From NCBI GenBank assembly GCA_023460935.1, contig JAEWOI010000044.1:62001-126000 (forward strand): DNA of 64,000 bases. The letters are read 5' to 3'. A program made the position numbers and the translations under genes. A model generated the notes under the pieces. The model worked only from the letters and a program-made list of their open reading frames with translations, had not been told where the DNA came from and made no database searches. Shown piece after piece: positions 8,335 through 15,649 of this stretch (position 1 is its first letter; each line of letters begins with the position of its first letter). The stretch is from Actinomycetes bacterium (GTDB lineage: Bacteria; Actinomycetota; Actinomycetes; Propionibacteriales; Propionibacteriaceae).

Positions 8335-8919
8335 GTGGCAGCCGTGCCCAGCGGCGTGCCGGACCGTGGGCCCGATCCCGGCCCCGAACTGTTGTGGACC
8401 TTCGGCCACTGGAACTGCCCGCCCGAGGTGGTGCTGGAGACCCTCGCGCCGGCCGGGATCGGGCTGCTGGTCGACGTCCGCAAGTCACCGGGGTCGCGCT
8501 CCAGCCCACAGTTCGACGCCGGGGAGCTGGCCGGCTGGCTGCCGGCTGCCGGGATCGATTACGTGCACCTGCCCGAGCTGGGCGGACGCCGTCCGCGGTC
8601 GAAAGTGGTCGACTCGGCGGTGAACGCCGGCTGGCAGAACGCCAGCTTCCGGAACTACGCCGACTACAGCCTCACCCCGGAGTACGAGCAGGGCCTGGCG
8701 CGGCTGACCGAGCTCGCGCGCAGCCACCGGGTCGTGGTGATGTGCGGCGAACCGATGCCGTGGCGGTGCCACCGGCTGCTGATCGCCAACACCCTCACCG
8801 CCCGCGGGTGGCAGGTCACCCACCTGATCAGCGGCGGGCGGCCGCAGGTGCACCAGCTCGGGCAGTGGGGTGCCGAACCGGTGGTGGGCCCGGGCGGCGT
8901 GGTGACCTACCCGGGGTGA
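8335..8919 (+). CDS. DUF488 family protein
   Basis: 194 residues. Family marks include TFGHWN near the start, the LLVDVRKSPGSRS segment, and the C-terminal CGEPMPWRCHRLLIANTL motif (Cys-Glu ... Cys-His-Arg). The biochemical role of DUF488 is not known. It starts with GTG six bases after the previous stop, so it is probably translated from the same message. A later in-frame GTG at 8344 is an alternative start. Confidence 0.88.
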   Translation: MAAVPSGVPDRGPDPGPELLWTFGHWNCPPEVVLETLAPAGIGLLVDVRKSPGSRSSPQFDAGELAGWLPAAGIDYVHLPELGGRRPRSKVVDSAVNAGWQNASFRNYADYSLTPEYEQGLARLTELARSHRVVVMCGEPMPWRCHRLLIANTLTARGWQVTHLISGGRPQVHQLGQWGAEPVVGPGGVVTYPG

Positions 8920-9075
8920 AGCTGTGGTGGCCAACACCACGGGCCGGGGCGAGCGAGCCGCTCACGCGGACGGGGTGCCTTCCGGTGCGCGGTGGGTATG
9001 GGTGCGCAGAAGGCCCGCCCGGATGGAGCCGCGGAGATCCCGCGGCGAAGGGGCAGGGGCCGGAGGAGGGAAACC

Positions 9076-9912
9076 ATGACGACGAAGGTCGAGAAGTCCA
9101 TCCTGGTGAACGTGCCGGTTAGCACCGCCTACAACCAGTGGACGCAGTTCGAGGAGTTCCCGCACTTCATGAGCGGGGTGAAGCAGGTGACGCAGCTCGG
9201 TGACGACCAGCTGGAGTGGGTGGCCGAGATCCTCGGCGTCCGGCGCCAGTGGAAGGCAAGGGTGCTGGAGCAGGTGCCCGACCGCAAGGTCGCCTGGGCG
9301 GCCGTCGAGGGCGCGACCAACGCCGGTGCGGTGACCTTCGAGGACGTGGGCGGCGGCCAGACCTCGGTGCACCTCTCGCTGGAGTACGAGCCGCAGGGCT
9401 TCCTCGAGGGCCTGGGCGACAAGCTGAACGTGGTGGAGAAGCAGGCCGAGGCCGACCTCGGGCGGTTCAAGGCGTTCATCGAGGACGAGGGGTACGCCAC
9501 CGGCGCATGGCGCGGCACGATCAACGAAGGTGGGGCCGTCGGCACGCCGGGGGTCGAGGACGCTGCCGCGTCGCGCGGTGACTCCGGCAAGGCCGGCGTT
9601 TCCGGTGCCGCGATCGCTGCCGGGGCTGGCGCGGTGGCCGCGGGAGCTGTGGCTGCTGCTGCTACGACCAAGGGTTCCAATTCGGAGGACCACGGCACCG
9701 CAGAGGAGCTGTACCCGCCGGTCGAGCCGGTGGAGACCACCCCCGTGGTCGAGCCGCAGGGAACCATCTACGCAGCGGGCAGCGTCCCGCCCGACAACCT
9801 CGGTGAGCCCGGCAGCGGCTATGACGCCGGTGTGGCGGACGAGTCGCTGAGCCCGTTCGAGACCGACCTGGACCCGGCCGACCCGGATCGCCGCCGGGGC
9901 TACCAGGCCTGA
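9076..9912 (+). CDS. SRPBCC (START-like) protein with low-complexity tail
   Basis: The first ~150 of 278 residues form a polyketide-cyclase/START-like fold (SILVNVPVSTAYNQWTQFEE, FPHFMSGVKQV, then LSLEYEPQGFLEGLGDK). This domain is a hydrophobic-ligand pocket; the ligand here is unknown. A Gly/Ala segment (about 175-200) and an acidic Pro-rich tail follow. The tail contains YPPVEPVETTP, encoded by a copy of the genome's palindromic repeat (9720-9743). ATG 9076 follows GGAGGAGGG and gives the family start. Confidence 0.88.
   Translation: MTTKVEKSILVNVPVSTAYNQWTQFEEFPHFMSGVKQVTQLGDDQLEWVAEILGVRRQWKARVLEQVPDRKVAWAAVEGATNAGAVTFEDVGGGQTSVHLSLEYEPQGFLEGLGDKLNVVEKQAEADLGRFKAFIEDEGYATGAWRGTINEGGAVGTPGVEDAAASRGDSGKAGVSGAAIAAGAGAVAAGAVAAAATTKGSNSEDHGTAEELYPPVEPVETTPVVEPQGTIYAAGSVPPDNLGEPGSGYDAGVADESLSPFETDLDPADPDRRRGYQA
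9720..9743. repeat. Palindromic repeat relative inside a coding frame
   Basis: GGTCGAGCCGGTGGAGACC differs from GGTCGAGCCTGTCGAGACC, a member of the repeat family at 26-160 and 59288-59532, at only a few positions. It is read in frame as PVEPVETTP, almost the same peptide as in ileS (PVEPVETP). Confidence 0.6.
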
Positions 9913-9977
9913 GGTCCGCAGCGGACGGCGCCGCGGCCGGCCGGCGACCAGCCGGCCAGCCGCGGTACGTCCGGACC
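9913..9977. terminator. Large hairpin between convergent genes
   Basis: Nested arms GGTCCG/CGGACC (9913-9918 and 9972-9977), a GCGGC-type middle and CGGCCGGC/GCCGGCC inside form a very stable stem just after the SRPBCC stop, followed by TCTTTGACGTCTT. It probably ends transcription of the plus-strand gene and perhaps the facing one. Confidence 0.65.
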
Positions 9978-10012
9978 TCTTTGACGTCTTGCGCGCGACT
10001 CCCGCGCGGGCC

Positions 10013-10576
10013 TCAGGCGGGGCGGGTTGCCCATTCCTCGCGGGTGAGTGAGTACTCCACGTCGCCGTGCTCGTCGCCGGGGATGCTGACCGGCCAGTCG
10101 GCGGTGAAGGCGCGGGCGAAGCGCAGCCCGGCCTTCTCCATCACCCGGCGTGAAGCTAGGTTCACGGCCATGGTCTCGGCGTAGACCCTGCGGGCGCCGA
10201 ACTCCGCGAAGGCCTTCTCGATCAGGGCGGCCGAGCCCTCGGTGGCATAACCCCTGCCCCAGGCCGAACGCACCAGGCGGTAGCCGAGCTCCGGCTCGTC
10301 GTCCGCGCCCCCCTCGGCAGGCCGGAGGTGGAACCAGCCGAGGAACGAACCGGTCGCCTTCTCGATCGCGGCCCAGAACCCCCACTTCTCGCCGCGCTCG
10401 TAGTAGGCGAGGAAGGCGGGCAGTACGCTCCCGGCGATCTCGTCGCGTGGGGTCGGGGTGCCCCCGTTGATGAAGCGCATCACCGCCGGGTCGGCGTCCA
10501 GTTCGACCACCAGGTCGACGTCGTCGGCGGTGAACCGCCGCAGCCACAACCGCGGGGTCTCGAGGTAGACGTCCAT
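10013..10576 (-). CDS. GNAT acetyltransferase, RimJ/RimL-like
   Basis: 187 residues with the GNAT order: LETPRLWLRRFTADDVD at the start, the acetyl-CoA loop in GYRLVRSAWGRGYATEGSAAL, and NLASRRVMEKAGLRF near the end. It probably acetylates a small molecule or a protein N-terminus; the substrate is unknown. ATG 10576 is chosen because the longer frame upstream would run through the tRNA gene at 10637-10721 and encodes no family sequence. Confidence 0.9.
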   Translation of the reverse strand: MDVYLETPRLWLRRFTADDVDLVVELDADPAVMRFINGGTPTPRDEIAGSVLPAFLAYYERGEKWGFWAAIEKATGSFLGWFHLRPAEGGADDEPELGYRLVRSAWGRGYATEGSAALIEKAFAEFGARRVYAETMAVNLASRRVMEKAGLRFARAFTADWPVSIPGDEHGDVEYSLTREEWATRPA

Positions 10577-10636
10577 CCTGCGGAGCGTAGACCCCCGGTT
10601 GGAGTTGGTTGGCGCCCTGCGGCTATCCTCCTCCGT

Positions 10637-10721
10637 GGAGGATTCGCCTAGAGGCCTATGGCGCTCGGTTGGAAACCGGGTTGGGTTCACGCCCTCACGA
10701 GTTCGAATCTCGTATCCTCCG
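10637..10721 (+). tRNA. tRNA-Ser (anticodon GGA)
   Basis: The acceptor stem GGAGGAT (10637-10643) pairs perfectly with ATCCTCC (10714-10720), and G10721 is the discriminator. The anticodon arm CTCGG-TTGGAAA-CCGGG has GGA in the loop. A long variable arm and the GTTCGAATC T-loop complete a class II serine tRNA; CCA is not encoded. Its 3' end marks the left border of the island that follows. Confidence 0.97.
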
Positions 10722-10728
10722 CGTTTGG

Positions 10729-10770
10729 AAACCGGCTCTGACTAGGCTTTATAGCCTGTCAGGGCCGGTT
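10729..10770. terminator. Hairpin just downstream of tRNA-Ser
   Basis: AACCGGC-T-CTGAC-T-AGGCT (10729-10747) pairs with AGCCT-G-TCAG-G-GCCGGTT (10752-10770) around a TTAT loop, with only small mismatches. The position eight bases after the tRNA suits a terminator, although no U-run follows. It could equally be part of an integration site. Confidence 0.55.
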
Positions 10771-10782
10771 CTGCTTCAGATC

Positions 10783-10804
10783 GTTCCCTTAGCGTTCCCT
10801 TAGC
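10783..10804 (+). repeat. Tandem 11-bp repeat, two copies
   Basis: GTTCCCTTAGC occurs at 10783-10793 and again at 10794-10804. Short direct repeats beside a tRNA-located attachment site are often arm-type binding sites of a tyrosine integrase. No integrase gene survives here, so this is inference from position. Confidence 0.5.
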
Positions 10805-11084
10805 GGTCGGTGATTTCTTCGCTCGACCCGACTTTGGTCGCCCCGGTCGAGGACCCCCACAACTCCCGGATGGCCCTCGCACTGTCGGATCGACGCGGCA
10901 GGATGGGGCCGTGGTCAGTGAGAGTCCCAGCGGTCAATCGTAGGCGCCGTGTGGTCCGCCCACCGCGGGCGTGGCCACGGATGCGGTCCGGGGAAGGGCG
11001 CCCGGCGACGCCGGGCCGGCGCCCGCGAAGGCCGACCTATCCTCTGCGGGGCAGGTCGGAGCGCGCGCACCGGAGGCGCTCGGT

Positions 11085-11822
11085 TTGGCGCCGCGGAACA
11101 GCATCGGCGCACTGTTCAGCTATGTGGTCGCGACCGATTCGGGGTTCGCTCCGAATCCGTTCTTCGGGTTGTGCACGCTTGCGTGCTGCAAGCCCGCGAT
11201 TCGGCGGGCGGTCGGCGCCCGGCTGTTGCGTGAGTCCGGCTACGCCGACCTTCGCGAGCTTCGCAGCGCCGAGCCTGGCTTCGTCCGAGCGCAGAACCTG
11301 TGGGTGATCGGGCTGGCCGGTGCCTCGCTGCCGGATCGCCTGCGTCGATCGGTCGTCTACGTGATGCAGGTCACCGACGTGCTCGACCACGAGTCCTACT
11401 TTGAGGAGCACCCCGAGAAGCGTCCCCGCCGCGGACGGGGCGTCACTTCTGCCGATGCGCGCTGGCACGGGGACGCGATCTACACGGGCAACGATCCGGC
11501 GACCGCTCACCAAGTCGTGCCCTGTACCCATTCGGACGGCGACCGCGAGGACGCGAACAACATGCGCCACGACCTGGGCGGTCGCTACGTGCTGGCGTCC
11601 GACCATTTCATCTACTTCGGCACGGATGCTCCCTACATTCCGCTGGAGCAAAAGCTGCACCACGGCAGGGGCCACAGTTCGAACCACTCCTCCGAGGCGA
11701 TCCGGGAGTTGGAGGCCCTGCTCAACGGAAGTTGGGCCGGTCTGTTCAACGACGCGTCGGGACGCCGGGCAACGCCTGCGGTCAACGACCGCACGGCTCG
11801 GGCATGCCGAGGTGTTCGGTGA
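11085..11822 (+). CDS. Nmad2 family protein (nucleotide-modification associated)
   Basis: 245 residues. Family-like segments are FSYVVATDSGFAPNPFFGLC, TLACCKPAIRR, WVIGLAG, SVVYVMQVTDVL, GDAIYTGND and VLASDHFIYFGTDAPYIP, in the order seen in Nmad2. This domain was defined computationally in phage and bacterial base-modification neighbourhoods; its activity is unknown. TTG 11085 is preferred because GGAGG lies eight bases upstream and the family begins just before FSYVV. A longer ATG start at 10971 adds only unconserved sequence. The last ~25 residues look unlike the family and may be decayed. It overlaps the next gene by four bases. Confidence 0.75.
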   Translation: MAPRNSIGALFSYVVATDSGFAPNPFFGLCTLACCKPAIRRAVGARLLRESGYADLRELRSAEPGFVRAQNLWVIGLAGASLPDRLRRSVVYVMQVTDVLDHESYFEEHPEKRPRRGRGVTSADARWHGDAIYTGNDPATAHQVVPCTHSDGDREDANNMRHDLGGRYVLASDHFIYFGTDAPYIPLEQKLHHGRGHSSNHSSEAIRELEALLNGSWAGLFNDASGRRATPAVNDRTARACRGVR

Positions 11823-12628
11823 AGGTCGTGTTGTCCCGCAAGGGTTTCGACTCCCAGTACGGCCGGATCCCTAGTCCGATCCTTCCCGACGGCACGCTGC
11901 TGTCGCTGCCGATCCCGACCTCGGAGTCGGGCTGCCGATTCGCCGACCTGACGCACGGGGAGCTGTCCTACTCCCGGCTGATCGTGGAACTGGGTGGCGA
12001 CCCGCACACCGCCGACGGTTGTTGCCATCTCGATCCCGACCTGCGACCTGGTCGTGCCCCGGGTTGGGTGCCCGCGTTCGGGCAGACCGGCGCGGCCCAG
12101 ACCCATCTGGGTAATCAAGGCGTGGGCGTGGGCGACCTGTTCCTGTTCTTCGGTCGTTTCCGCCAGACCGAGTACGCGCCCGACGGCCGGCTGCGCTACG
12201 TGCGAACGGCGCCGGCCCAGCACATCGTGTTCGGCTACCTGCAGATCGGGGAGATCGTCCACGGTGACCGGATCCGTGACCATCCCTGGCACCCCCACGC
12301 CGAGAATCCCGCGCCGCTGCCGAACAACACCCTCTATCTGGCCAGCGCCCGGGCGGACGGCACCGACGGGCCCGGGTCGGGTGTCCTGGACTATCGCGAG
12401 GACCGCGTGCTAACCGCAACGGGACTCGCCCAGTCCCGTTGGCGGTTGCTCGACTGGATGCGGTCGGCTCCGATCAGCTACCACTCCCCGGCGAGCATCC
12501 GGGACGGCTACTTCCAGTCGGCCGCCAAGGGCCAGGAGTTCGTCATCGCCGGGAGCCCGGCCGTCCGGGACTGGGCACGCGTCCTCATCTCCACGACCAC
12601 ACCCGCAAGGAGTTCGGTCTCGCCGTAG
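11819..12628 (+). CDS. Nmad3 family protein (nucleotide-modification associated)
   Basis: 269 residues matching the Nmad3 pattern: VVLSRKGFDSQYGRIPSPIL at the start, LPIP, HLDPDL, AFGQTGAAQTHLGNQGVGVG, DLFLFFGRFR, IVFGYLQIGEIV, NNTLYLAS, ISYHSP and AAKGQEFVI. Function is unproven; it co-occurs with Nmad2 and base-modification genes. GTG 11819 overlaps the Nmad2 stop (GTGA) and gives the usual VKVVLSRKGFDS start; an in-frame ATG at 11804 is the alternative. The final ~15 residues (STTTPARSSVSP) do not look like the family, so the 3' end may be shifted by the deletion that damaged the next gene. Confidence 0.78.
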   Translation: MKVVLSRKGFDSQYGRIPSPILPDGTLLSLPIPTSESGCRFADLTHGELSYSRLIVELGGDPHTADGCCHLDPDLRPGRAPGWVPAFGQTGAAQTHLGNQGVGVGDLFLFFGRFRQTEYAPDGRLRYVRTAPAQHIVFGYLQIGEIVHGDRIRDHPWHPHAENPAPLPNNTLYLASARADGTDGPGSGVLDYREDRVLTATGLAQSRWRLLDWMRSAPISYHSPASIRDGYFQSAAKGQEFVIAGSPAVRDWARVLISTTTPARSSVSP

Positions 12629-12646
12629 GACCTCGGCCGTGCGCCA

Positions 12647-12806
12647 GACACCCTTGCCGCAATCACCGGAGGCATCGCCGAGGCCGCCTACGGTGTGCAG
12701 GACGTCATCGGCGGTCAGGCCCGCGGACGGCTATTTGGACGACCTGGGCGAGGTGCTGGATCGCTTCACTGGCGAGGTCGAACGTCGCGGCCGGGTTCAA
12801 GGCTGA
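12647..12806 (+). pseudogene. C-terminal remnant of ADP-ribosylglycohydrolase
   Basis: DTLAAITGGIAEAAYGVQDV is encoded from 12647 in one frame. After a shift near 12715, YLDDLGEVLDRF continues in another frame up to the TGA at 12804-12806. These are the metal-binding DTLA..GxIAEAxYG and the C-terminal YLDxxLxxVLDRF segments of the DraG-type ADP-ribosylglycohydrolase family. The N-terminal two thirds are missing. It lies about 20 bases after the Nmad3 stop, so it was probably the third gene of that operon. Confidence 0.7.
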
Positions 12807-12860
12807 TCGAGCGCGCGTGGCGCTGACCGGCATGACCGACCCCGCCGGCAGGTCTTGGAG

Positions 12861-13394
12861 CTAGCCCAATGCCGTCAGCCCGGCCTGGAGCTTGCGGATG
12901 ATCGATCCGAGGATGCCGGAGGCGAGGAGTCCTGAGCCGAGCGGGCCGGCTGGGTCCTCGCCGAGGAGTGGGAGTCGATGCAGGGCGGCGCGGACCGGCT
13001 CGCTCATGTGGTCCAGTTGCCAACTGATCTCGGCATCGGCAGCATCGTCGCCGGAGGCCAGTCCTGCGGCCTTGGCGGCGTAGGCGGCAGCACCCAGGGC
13101 GTGGGCTCCCATGTGCGCGACACCCGACGCCTGGGCAGCGGACCGGGCCGAGGCGACCGCAGCCGGGCCGGTTACAGCACCGGCTGCGCGGCCGGCGACG
13201 AAGCGTTGGCGGATCTGGCCCGCGGCGTCCAACTCACCACGGCCGAACGCCCGGGCACGGGCGATCGCGTCCGCCGGATGCCCATCAGATGGCGCCTCGG
13301 CTTCGAACAGGGGCAGCACGCGCTCGGCGCAGTCTGCAGCCCACAGGGCAACCGCGCGGCGGTCGGCCTCGCTGAGTGTCTGCGGTGAACCCAC
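12861..13394 (-). CDS. Putative immunity-like (Imm-5-like) protein
   Basis: 177 residues, mostly Ala-rich helices. The opening LSEADRRAVALWAADCAERV followed by LPLFEAEAPSD, then repeated Ala/His helices (VAHMGAHALGAAAYAAKAAG), matches the 'putative immunity protein' family found in many Actinobacteria. No toxin partner is visible next to it. GTG 13394 (VGSPQTL) gives the usual start; the frame could begin up to 13427. It lies between two plus-strand island operons on the opposite strand. Confidence 0.6.
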   Translation of the reverse strand: MGSPQTLSEADRRAVALWAADCAERVLPLFEAEAPSDGHPADAIARARAFGRGELDAAGQIRQRFVAGRAAGAVTGPAAVASARSAAQASGVAHMGAHALGAAAYAAKAAGLASGDDAADAEISWQLDHMSEPVRAALHRLPLLGEDPAGPLGSGLLASGILGSIIRKLQAGLTALG

Positions 13395-13517
13395 GACCCC
13401 CACCCTCGCACACCTGCCACAACGCACCCAGAAGATCGTCTGTCCGGATCGGCCGCCTTCGTGGGCTTAAGGGGGTAGCCAGTCGCGTCGCTGGCGATGC
13501 CGATCGAGGAGCCAGCC

Positions 13518-13742
13518 ATGACCATGAGTGCCGCAGGAGTGAAGCCGGAGTTCGTCTCCCTGCAAGAGGCGGCGGTGTTGTACAGCGTGAGCGTCGACCT
13601 GCTGCGTCAGCGGATCGCCGCCGGGGAGTTGCCGGCCGTGCACGCCGGCCGGCGGCTGATCCGGGTCCGGATCGACGATCTGAAGCGGGTGTTCCGACCC
13701 GTCCCCTCGGTCTACACGCGCTCCCGGCGGCGCGCCTCATGA
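13518..13742 (+). CDS. Excisionase-like HTH protein
   Basis: 74 residues. A single winged-HTH of the MerR/excisionase (HTH_17) type: FVSLQEAAVLYSVSVDLLRQ, then RIAAGELPAVHAGRRLIRV, then DDLKRVF. Such proteins bend DNA during excision of integrative elements or regulate their genes. ATG 13518 has GAGGAG six bases upstream. The stop overlaps the next start (TCATGA), opening a three-gene chain with the 53-residue ORF and the ArdC-like gene. Confidence 0.8.
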   Translation: MTMSAAGVKPEFVSLQEAAVLYSVSVDLLRQRIAAGELPAVHAGRRLIRVRIDDLKRVFRPVPSVYTRSRRRAS

Positions 13743-13900
13743 CCGGCCATACGACGCCGACCGGGACGCCGCCCCGGGATCGGCCGTTGGTGCTGTACGA
13801 CCTGCTCGAGCAGCTCGCATGGCTCCAGCTTGTCGGGGCCGACCCAGCCGAGATCGAACAGCTGGCTCACGAGTTTCGGCGGCTGCGGGCGGACCTGTGA
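13739..13900 (+). CDS. Small island protein, 53 aa, unknown
   Basis: Encodes MTGHTTPTGTPPRDRPLVLY followed by a Leu-rich helical segment (DLLEQLAWLQLVGADPAEIE) and a basic end (EFRRLRADL). Not recognised. The ATG overlaps the excisionase-like stop and its own TGA overlaps the ArdC-like ATG (TGATG). The coupling on both sides supports real translation. Confidence 0.65.
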   Translation: MTGHTTPTGTPPRDRPLVLYDLLEQLAWLQLVGADPAEIEQLAHEFRRLRADL

Positions 13901-15192
13901 TGGCCAGCCGGAACCCTACAGATGAGCAACGGGATGCCGCCGACCAGGCCCGCCGTAAGACGGTCGAGCCGTTGCATGAGCAGTTGGCGCACGGGATCGC
14001 GAACCTGGACGACAAGGACGCCTGGCAGCGGTGGTTGGGCATGGCGTCGAAGCTGCATCGGTACAGCTTCAACAACGTGGTGCTGACGATGATGCAGAAG
14101 CCGGACGCGACGATGATCGCCGGCTACCGGGCCTGGCAGGCGATGGGCCACCAGGTGCGCCGCGGCGAGAGGGCGATCAAGATCCTCGGCCCGGTCACCC
14201 GCAAGGTCGAACTGGTCGACCGGCTTACGGGTGAACCGATCCGGGACGCCGAGGGGCGACAGCAGTACGTCCGGCAGTTGGTCGGAGTCCGCCCGGTGAG
14301 CGTCTTCGACGCGAGCCAGGTCGATCCACCCGTCGAGTCCCCGCCGGAGCCGACGCTGCTCCGGGGCCAGGCGCCGCCGGGTCTGTGGGACTCGCTGGCC
14401 GAGTTGGTGGAGGCGGAGGGCTTCCAGCTCACCCGTGGCGACTGTGGCGGCGCCAATGGGCTTACCGACTACCTGGGCTCTGAGGTTCGGGTCCGTGCCG
14501 ACGTCGACGACGCGCAGGCGGTGAGGACGCTCGCCCATGAGCTGGCGCACGTGCTGATCCGTCCCGAGCCCGGTGAGCCGTACGCAGGCGCGTGTCGTGG
14601 CCGTCGGGAGGTGGAGGCGGAGTCGGTGGCCTACGTGGTCGCGGCCGCGCACCACTTGGACACCAGCCAGTACACGTTCAACTACGTCGCTGGTTGGGCC
14701 ACCCAAGCTGCCACCCCGCAGCACGGCATCGAGACGGTCGTTGCCGAGACCGGGGCGCGGGTGATTGCGACCGCTGATGCGATTCTGGCCCACACCAAGC
14801 CGGCCGACCTCGAGACCAGGCTGATCGACGCGGTCGCCGAAGATCTCGGGGTGGGCGTGTCCTCATCGCCGAGGATTGCCCCCCGGCCGGCTGAGCCAGA
14901 AGTGTGGGAGACGATCACGTACTCCGCCGCCCGTTCCTCGTCGTCCTTGCTGTGGTGCTGGTGGTGGCCGGGGCGATGGCCGGCGGCCTGTTGTGGGCGT
15001 CGGCGACGAAAGCCGGCGAGGTGGTGGTGGTCCGTGGCCAGGTTGTACCAGTTCTGGACGCACACGACCGGCGCGATGGCCTGCGCCTCGGCAATCTGGC
15101 CGGCGTCCACCGTGCTGATCCCGAGATGCCGGATCAGTCCCTCGCGCTGCAGGTCGGCGAGGGCGCCGAACGACTCGACGACCTCCCCGTGA
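13900..15192 (+). CDS. ArdC-like antirestriction protein, 3' end chimeric
   Basis: The N-terminal ~130 residues resemble the ArdC single-strand-DNA-binding domain (WLGMASKLHRYSFNNVVLTM, MIAGYRAWQAMGHQVRRGE). A zinc metallopeptidase part follows, with HELAH (His213-Glu214, His217) and a later Glu in REVEAESVAYVV. ArdC-type proteins are carried by plasmids and integrative elements and protect incoming DNA. Family-like sequence ends near 14900; the frame stays open to 15192 only by running through the deletion junction (about 15030-15042) into antisense of an aldo/keto reductase. A second frame at 14904 (GTG; RRPFLVVLAVVLVVAGAMAG) looks like the start of a truncated SAF/CpaB-like membrane protein. 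Confidence 0.72.
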   Translation: MASRNPTDEQRDAADQARRKTVEPLHEQLAHGIANLDDKDAWQRWLGMASKLHRYSFNNVVLTMMQKPDATMIAGYRAWQAMGHQVRRGERAIKILGPVTRKVELVDRLTGEPIRDAEGRQQYVRQLVGVRPVSVFDASQVDPPVESPPEPTLLRGQAPPGLWDSLAELVEAEGFQLTRGDCGGANGLTDYLGSEVRVRADVDDAQAVRTLAHELAHVLIRPEPGEPYAGACRGRREVEAESVAYVVAAAHHLDTSQYTFNYVAGWATQAATPQHGIETVVAETGARVIATADAILAHTKPADLETRLIDAVAEDLGVGVSSSPRIAPRPAEPEVWETITYSAARSSSSLLWCWWWPGRWPAACCGRRRRKPARWWWSVARLYQFWTHTTGAMACASAIWPASTVLIPRCRISPSRCRSARAPNDSTTSP

Positions 15193-15614
15193 ACGGACGA
15201 GTGTCCGTCCGGCCCGCCGCCCAGGCGGAGGTTCACCACGTCCAGTTCCTCGAGGCGCAGGCTGCGCAGGTTCTCGTGCACCTGTGCGCGCAGCTGCTCG
15301 GGCGAGCGTGCGTGCGGCCAGCCACCCCGGGCGTCGCGGGTGGCGCCGACCTTGGTCACGATGTGCAGGCCCTCCGGGTACGGGTACAGCGCCTCGCGGA
15401 TGAGCTCGTTGGTCACGTGCGGGCCGTAGTACTCGGCCGTGTCGATGTGGGTGATGCCGAGATCGACGACTTCGCGCAGCACGGCGATGGCCTCGTCGCG
15501 GTCCTTCGGCGGGCCGAACACCCCCGGGCCGGCCAGCTGCATGGCGCCGTACCCGACGCGGGTGAGGGTGAGGTCTGCGGCCAGCCGGACGGTGCCACCG
15601 GGGAGTGCGCTCAT
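14682..15614 (-). pseudogene. Aldo/keto reductase truncated by island junction
   Basis: Residues 1-194 are a normal aldo/keto reductase: VGYGAMQLAGPGVFG, the catalytic HIDTAEYYGP, VTKVG, GISTVDAGQIAEAQAIAPVV and VQNWYNLA. From about 15035 downwards family sequence stops, and the frame reads antisense island DNA to an accidental stop at 14682. The last third of the barrel, including the cofactor-binding end, is missing. An NADPH-binding, active enzyme is therefore unlikely. The intact 5' part faces the YhgE operon promoter. Confidence 0.85.
15030..15042. other. Deletion junction, right end of island
   Basis: To the left, plus-strand coding reads GEVVVVRG, typical of the start of a SAF-domain protein. 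To the right, minus-strand coding reads VQNWYNLA of an aldo/keto reductase. Both homologies break within these bases. No copy of the tRNA-Ser 3' end is present, so this is not a regular attachment site but a rearrangement scar. Confidence 0.7.
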
Positions 15615-15649
15615 GGCGCCAGTCTGCTCCGCTCGCCAACTATTTGTAA

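Larger units (their letters stand above)
10722..11084 (+). other. Island left end, no convincing gene
   Basis: Between tRNA-Ser and the Nmad2 gene no reading frame shows family-like sequence. The stretch contains a copy of the tRNA anticodon-arm segment TTGGAAACCGG (10725-10735, matching 10669-10679), a long hairpin (10729-10770) and a tandem 11-bp repeat (10783-10804). These look like the remains of an attachment site. The rest, 10805-11084, shows nothing recognisable beyond open frames expected from base composition. Confidence 0.6.

Noticed and set aside
10810..11307. 165-codon frame at the start of the island
   Set aside because: Arg/Pro-rich, out of frame with the Nmad2 gene, no family pattern; its second half is overlapped by the well-supported Nmad2 frame.
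15036..15614. Functional aldo/keto reductase
   Set aside because: The catalytic start is intact, but the last third of the barrel with the cofactor-binding end is replaced by unrelated sequence.
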